The translations under genes were made by a program, and so were the position numbers. Below are positions 7,613 through 10,775 of a DNA stretch of 10,775 bases, one piece after another. The stretch comes from Conidiobolus incongruus B7586. Lineage: Eukaryota > Entomophthoromycota > Entomophthoromycetes > Entomophthorales > Conidiobolaceae. The DNA lies in contig JNEM01006474.1 in assembly GCA_000697335.1 (NCBI GenBank), positions 1-10,775 of the forward strand, in the 5' to 3' direction. Below the pieces are notes generated by a model. The model saw nothing but the letters and a program-made list of their open reading frames with translations, ran no database searches and was not told the origin of the DNA. Positions within the stretch are counted from its first letter, which is position 1. The number at the start of each line of letters is the position of its first letter.

Positions 7613-8775
7613 TCATTTTTTAAATGTAACCCTAAATAATTTACTATTTAAATCATATGTTATTGCTAAGCTTGGGATGACCTCAATCATTCTATCTAGC
7701 CTATTATTGAAACGATCATGATTTTAATAAAATATCTCAACTTTGTTATTTAGTTCTATTAAGCTACCATGATAGTTTATTCTTAACTTGATGCCTATTG
7801 TTTTTTACTTTTTAATACTATTCATTTTTTTATTTTTTAATAATATAAACGATATTAGTTTATATGGAACTATAAATTAATCATTTTATCACTTATAACA
7901 TTTATACTTAAAGAATTAAGAAGATATATTATATTTTTATAAAAGTTAAAAAGTGTATTTGCCGAAATTTAACTAATAATTATTAGCTCAATTATTGTTT
8001 GAAATGAATCAGTACTCAGAGTTTTTAAGTTTTTTGTATTTAATTATTTTATAAGATATTCCCATGATTATTTAGTTTAATCTATTAATCATCAACCTTA
8101 ATTTAGAAATAAATAATTTGGCATTTTCTTCAAATTACAAATTTTAGATGATTCAAAGTGTTTTTTATCAAGATGAATTTAAGTTTTTAAGACGCAATGT
8201 ATTTATTACTGGTTCAATTTTGATTCTGAAGAAAATCCTTTATTTAAAGCATTCTCAATATACCCCTCAAGGTTTCTATTTTCTAAATTGCCCCAGCTGA
8301 AATAAATCAGGTGTTTAAAATCTAAAATGTGAGAAAATAATTAAAAGTAATGAGGTATTAAATTGTTAAAATTTACTCACATATTAATAAACTCTATGAT
8401 AGAATTACTGTATTTATTCTTTTCATATAATATCATACAATTTATTGAAATTTTGGATATTTTCTGTTAGTATTTTGGCAGAATCTAGGCCTAATAAAGT
8501 TATATCATTTTTTATTCATCCTTCAAAGTTTAGTTTCCTTTTGGATTATCCTATAAAATCAGAGAAATACTAAATTTGGAAGTTATGATAGAGATATGAT
8601 TCATTTAATCATTCAATTCCTTTAACAACTTTCAAATTGATCTAATTATCATTATCAATTGATATGATTTTGGCAAGATGATTTAAGGTAAAATAATGAA
8701 TGTTGTTATATTTTTGATAAATATAATAGACTTATATTTAATTCTTAAATCCTCGAATCCAAAGTAAAAAATGAT
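7613..8775 (-). pseudogene. Decayed leucine-rich/F-box-like gene in six pieces
   Basis: Minus-strand protein-like pieces follow one another in order across about 1.16 kb. They are 8775-8686 (FEDLRIKYKSIIFIKNITTF), 8706-8426 (LNHLAKIISI; KRKLNFEG; ITLLGLDSAKILTENIQNF), 8418-8209 (ILDFKHLIYFSWGNLE; GYIENALNKGF), 8218-8171 (IEPVINTLRLKNLNSS), 8067-7873 (LKTLSTDSFQTIIELIIIS; IIYLLNSLSINVISDKM) and 7858-7616 (IKLRINYHGSLIELNN; MIEVIPSLAITYDLN). Changes of phase and roughly a dozen or more in-frame stops separate or interrupt them; several stops are TGA where TGG is likely, a G-to-A change. The repeated I/L-x-x-L-x-L pattern with N and S suits a leucine-rich repeat, as in F-box adaptor proteins of ubiquitin ligases, but no F-box was certain. 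The last two pieces have only two stops each in 65 and 81 codons, well below chance. It cannot encode a whole protein. Confidence 0.4.
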
Positions 8776-9156
8776 TTAAATTTTAAAATCAGTATAAAAG
8801 TCAATATCGTCTTAAATATAATACATAAAATAAAAATTATAATAAATTGATACTAATTCCAGAAAATATATCTCTTATAGCTTAAATCACTAAAACACAC
8901 ATAAATTATTTATGAAAATGAAACTAAAAAAATTATATTTTAATGATTTTTTAAATGAATAAATTATGCGATTATAATTTTTACCTTAACTAAAAATTAT
9001 TGTTTTTATTATTATAATAAAATTGTTTTTGATTTAATTAAATTGATTGGTTCTTCTAATTTTTATAAATATCTATTAATAAGCAGCAAACATTTGTAAA
9101 ATAATATTTTCAAATAGGAATTTCCTTAAACTGCAATTCATTGGAATAACTATTGA
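8776..9156. other. AT-rich spacer, possibly the worn 5' end of the relic below it
   Basis: No supportable gene. The minus-strand reading continues beyond 8775 with short pieces such as DIDFYTDFKI and, near 8890-8850, DLSYKRYIFWN, which might be the worn N-terminal part of the leucine-rich relic. Above about 8930 nothing is recognisable. Confidence 0.4.
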
Positions 9157-9252
9157 ATTGAAGGATTTTTGGAACAGCTTCAAAATGACTTGATCAAACT
9201 ATATATAATGAGATTCAAATATCATTGTTTAGTCATCGATATTAAGTTAATA
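9157..9252 (+). pseudogene. Short protein-like fragment, unassigned
   Basis: A 32-codon plus-strand stretch between two stops reads IEGFLEQLQNDLIKLYIMRF followed by YHCLVIDIKLI, with YHLKDDIL in the same frame after the next stop. It looks like coding sequence but has no start codon context, no partner exon and no family match that I recognise. It may be a relic of a gene or of a mobile element. Confidence 0.15.
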
Positions 9253-9415
9253 TAATATCATTTGAAAGATGATATACTATAATTATAGTAATGATAATAT
9301 GTGGAATAGCTTGAAAATTGTAGTGACATAACTACCTTTAAGGAAAGTGTTATTTAATCAAAAATATAAATATTGGGCTTATTCAAATCTCTCCCACTTT
9401 TTCTGATTTTTGATT

Positions 9416-9447
9416 TAACTGATTTTTTCCAAAACTAAAATCAGTTA
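9416..9447. repeat. Perfect 11-bp inverted repeat (hairpin) in a TGATTT-rich block
   Basis: TAACTGATTTT (9416-9426) and AAAATCAGTTA (9437-9447) are exact reverse complements around a 10-base loop. Around the stem, pieces of the same motif recur: TCTGATTTTTGATT on the left and AAAAAATCAC plus AATTAGTCAAAAAA on the right, so the fold may extend imperfectly over about 9398-9482. The left shoulder, CAAATCTCTCCCACTTTTT, is unusually C-rich for this region. This could be a mobile-element end with a subterminal hairpin, or a small regulatory fold. Confidence 0.65.
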
Positions 9448-9819
9448 CTCAGCCAAAAAATCACAAAAATTAGTCAAAAAATAGCTTATTAATTTTTTTA
9501 ATTTATAAAACCTACTAGTTTTCTCCCATAAAATATAAAAATAAGGCTCAAGATTTATTATTATAATTTATAACAATATATCTTTATTTTATATTAATCA
9601 AAAGATTTTTAATTTATACTGAATACTATATAAATCTATTAATAAAAATACCATTTTAAGCTATATCCTGTTTTTTTTCTTTTAAGCCATCCATTATTAA
9701 TAATAATAATAATAATAAAGACTTCTTTGAACTATATTTGATAAAAATTATATTTATTTAATTAAGGCAAGAGAAAAACTATGAATCCTGGTGTTTTAAC
9801 AAGTTAAATACTTTTTTTC
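9448..9819. other. AT-rich spacer with microsatellite
   Basis: No gene seen. The only distinct feature is the TAA repeat at 9698-9718, preceded by a pyrimidine run (CTGTTTTTTTTCTTTTAAGCC). Confidence 0.5.
9698..9718 (+). repeat. (TAA)7 microsatellite
   Basis: Seven perfect TAA units in a row, outside any gene. It is likely variable in length between strains. Confidence 0.95.
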
Positions 9820-10380
9820 AAATATATATATTTATCTTTGTTTTAAAAAAAATAGATTATATAAAGTTAAGAAAGATACTTAATAAAATATTTAATTATA
9901 TAAAAACTTTTATTTATAAATTTAAAATTATTAAACAAATTTTAATAAATAAACAATATAATAAAAATAACCTTTTATTTATAATAGTTAATATTTTTAT
10001 AATATAAAATAATTTAGTTTTTAAAGCCTTTAATATAGCTCTTATAATTTCTTTTTTATATAACTAATTTTATTATATAAAATTAAATTTCTTAAATGAT
10101 AAAAGAATAAAATAATAGTATTTTTTATCTTCTATTATCTTTTTTAAGTAAAAACTTTAAAAACCTAACAAATAATAAAAAAATACTTAATTTTCTCTTT
10201 TTTTTTAAAATTTTTAAAAAAATCATATAAAAGCAAAATAAACTTTTAAAATAATAGGTTAAGCTATAATAACTATATAAAAATATATTTAAATATCAAA
10301 ATAACAATAATTTTTAATAAAATAACTGATATAATTAATATAAAAAAATTTAAAATAAATTATCAATTTATATAAATTTT
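9820..10380. other. Extremely AT-rich block, about 10% GC
   Basis: Lines from 9901 on contain only about 3-9 G or C per 60 bases, well below the roughly 20% of other spacers here. TA-rich words, short A and T runs and small palindromes such as TTAAAGCCTTTAA (10021-10033) dominate. The minus strand has faint protein-like words near 10055-10010 (EIIRAILKALKT) but stops everywhere else. A repeat worn down by C-to-T change, or simply a low-GC domain, would both look like this. Confidence 0.6.
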
Positions 10381-10676
10381 ATTATAAAATTAAATATAAT
10401 CGGAAGAATATTATAAGTATGGTGGTAAAATACCAATATAGTATAAAGGAAGACTTAATATAAAAGTAATGTGATATATAATATGATATTATAATATGAT
10501 TGTAATATGCAAATATAAACAAAGTTTAATTAAGCTTCAAATTAGGATAAGTCATTAATATATTAGATTTATAATAAATAATGCCAATAAACTATAATAT
10601 TAACAGAATATAGTCTCAATTATAGAAATAATATAAAAGATGAAAAATAATAAGAATTAAAAGGAAAAAAAAACCT
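10381..10676. other. AT-rich sequence leading into the right repeat copy
   Basis: No gene seen. GC is slightly higher than in the preceding block, with words such as CGGAAGAATATTATAAG and GGTGGTAAAATACC. It ends in a purine-rich tract (AAAAGGAAAAAAAAACC, 10660-10675) just before the repeat, similar to the purine run before the left copy. It may belong to the same dispersed repeat. Confidence 0.4.
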
Positions 10677-10736
10677 AGTTTATTAAATAATTTAATATTA
10701 TTTATATATTTAATTAAATTATAAAAGTATAAATTT
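10677..10736 (+). repeat. Right copy of the 60-bp AT-rich direct repeat
   Basis: Same orientation as 37-96, identical at 50 of 60 positions with no gap. Similarity fades after the shared AAAAGTATAAATT block, and the window ends soon after, so the full length of the repeat is unknown. Confidence 0.55.
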
Positions 10737-10775
10737 AATATATATTTTATAATTAATTAATTTATATTGAAATTT

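Noticed and set aside
8148-8300. Plus-strand 50-codon ATG frame (MIQSVFYQDEFKF...)
   Set aside because: It lies antisense to the leucine-rich relic, whose minus-strand pieces form an ordered series on both sides. The TTTTAG before its ATG resembles a splice acceptor but no upstream exon fits.
7613-8775. Nuclear copy of mitochondrial DNA, suggested by TGA at Trp-like positions
   Set aside because: TAA and TAG breaks and phase changes are also present and no piece resembles a core mitochondrial protein. The intact genes here use TGG for Trp and TGA as a stop.
9698-9718. TAA run as part of a CRISPR-like or satellite array
   Set aside because: It is a simple triplet microsatellite of seven units with no spacers or larger period.

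Overview
The window is nuclear DNA from a very AT-rich eukaryote, most likely a fungus. Short introns (52-81 bp, GT/AG ends), very AT-rich spacers and an intronless organellar PPR protein fit that picture. An early-diverging fungal lineage, for example the Entomophthoromycotina, would suit the AT content, the intron density and the kinds of decayed genes. That placement is inference and was not tested by any search.

Only the middle, about 2.99-7.11 kb, holds intact genes. They are, in order: a split two-domain rhodanese sulfurtransferase of the TUM1/MPST type (minus strand, 8 exons, 296 aa); the spliceosomal Sm-ring protein SmE (plus strand, 5 exons, 93 aa); and a 639-aa mitochondrial-type pentatricopeptide repeat protein (minus strand, one exon). 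The first two are head to head across a 235-bp spacer. The last two are tail to tail with 84 bp between stop codons. The three act in different places (sulfur transfer, pre-mRNA splicing, organelle RNA), so the clustering looks like ordinary compact gene order and not a pathway. Both split genes were rebuilt by hand from splice sites; their exons are too short to stand out as open frames.

The left flank (1-2.99 kb) is mostly decayed sequence. It holds a possible membrane-protein relic near 0.8-1.2 kb, a 330-bp island of about 40% GC with short inverted ends at 1313-1642, and a relic at 1760-2595 that reads like the middle and end of a fungal-specific (Zn2Cys6-type) transcription factor.

The right flank (7.11-10.78 kb) holds a six-piece minus-strand relic at about 7613-8775 that reads like a leucine-rich/F-box-type protein, an 11-bp perfect hairpin at 9416-9447, a (TAA)7 microsatellite, and a stretch at about 9.82-10.38 kb with only about 10% GC. 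A 60-bp AT-rich sequence near position 37 recurs as a direct repeat (50/60 identical) near position 10677, so the gene island lies between two copies of one repeat family.

No tRNA, rRNA or CRISPR was recognised. I see no convincing new biological system. The most useful second looks are the altered catalytic loop and tandem splice acceptors of the sulfurtransferase, the GC island, and the clustered decay of likely multigene-family members around a small set of single-copy genes.
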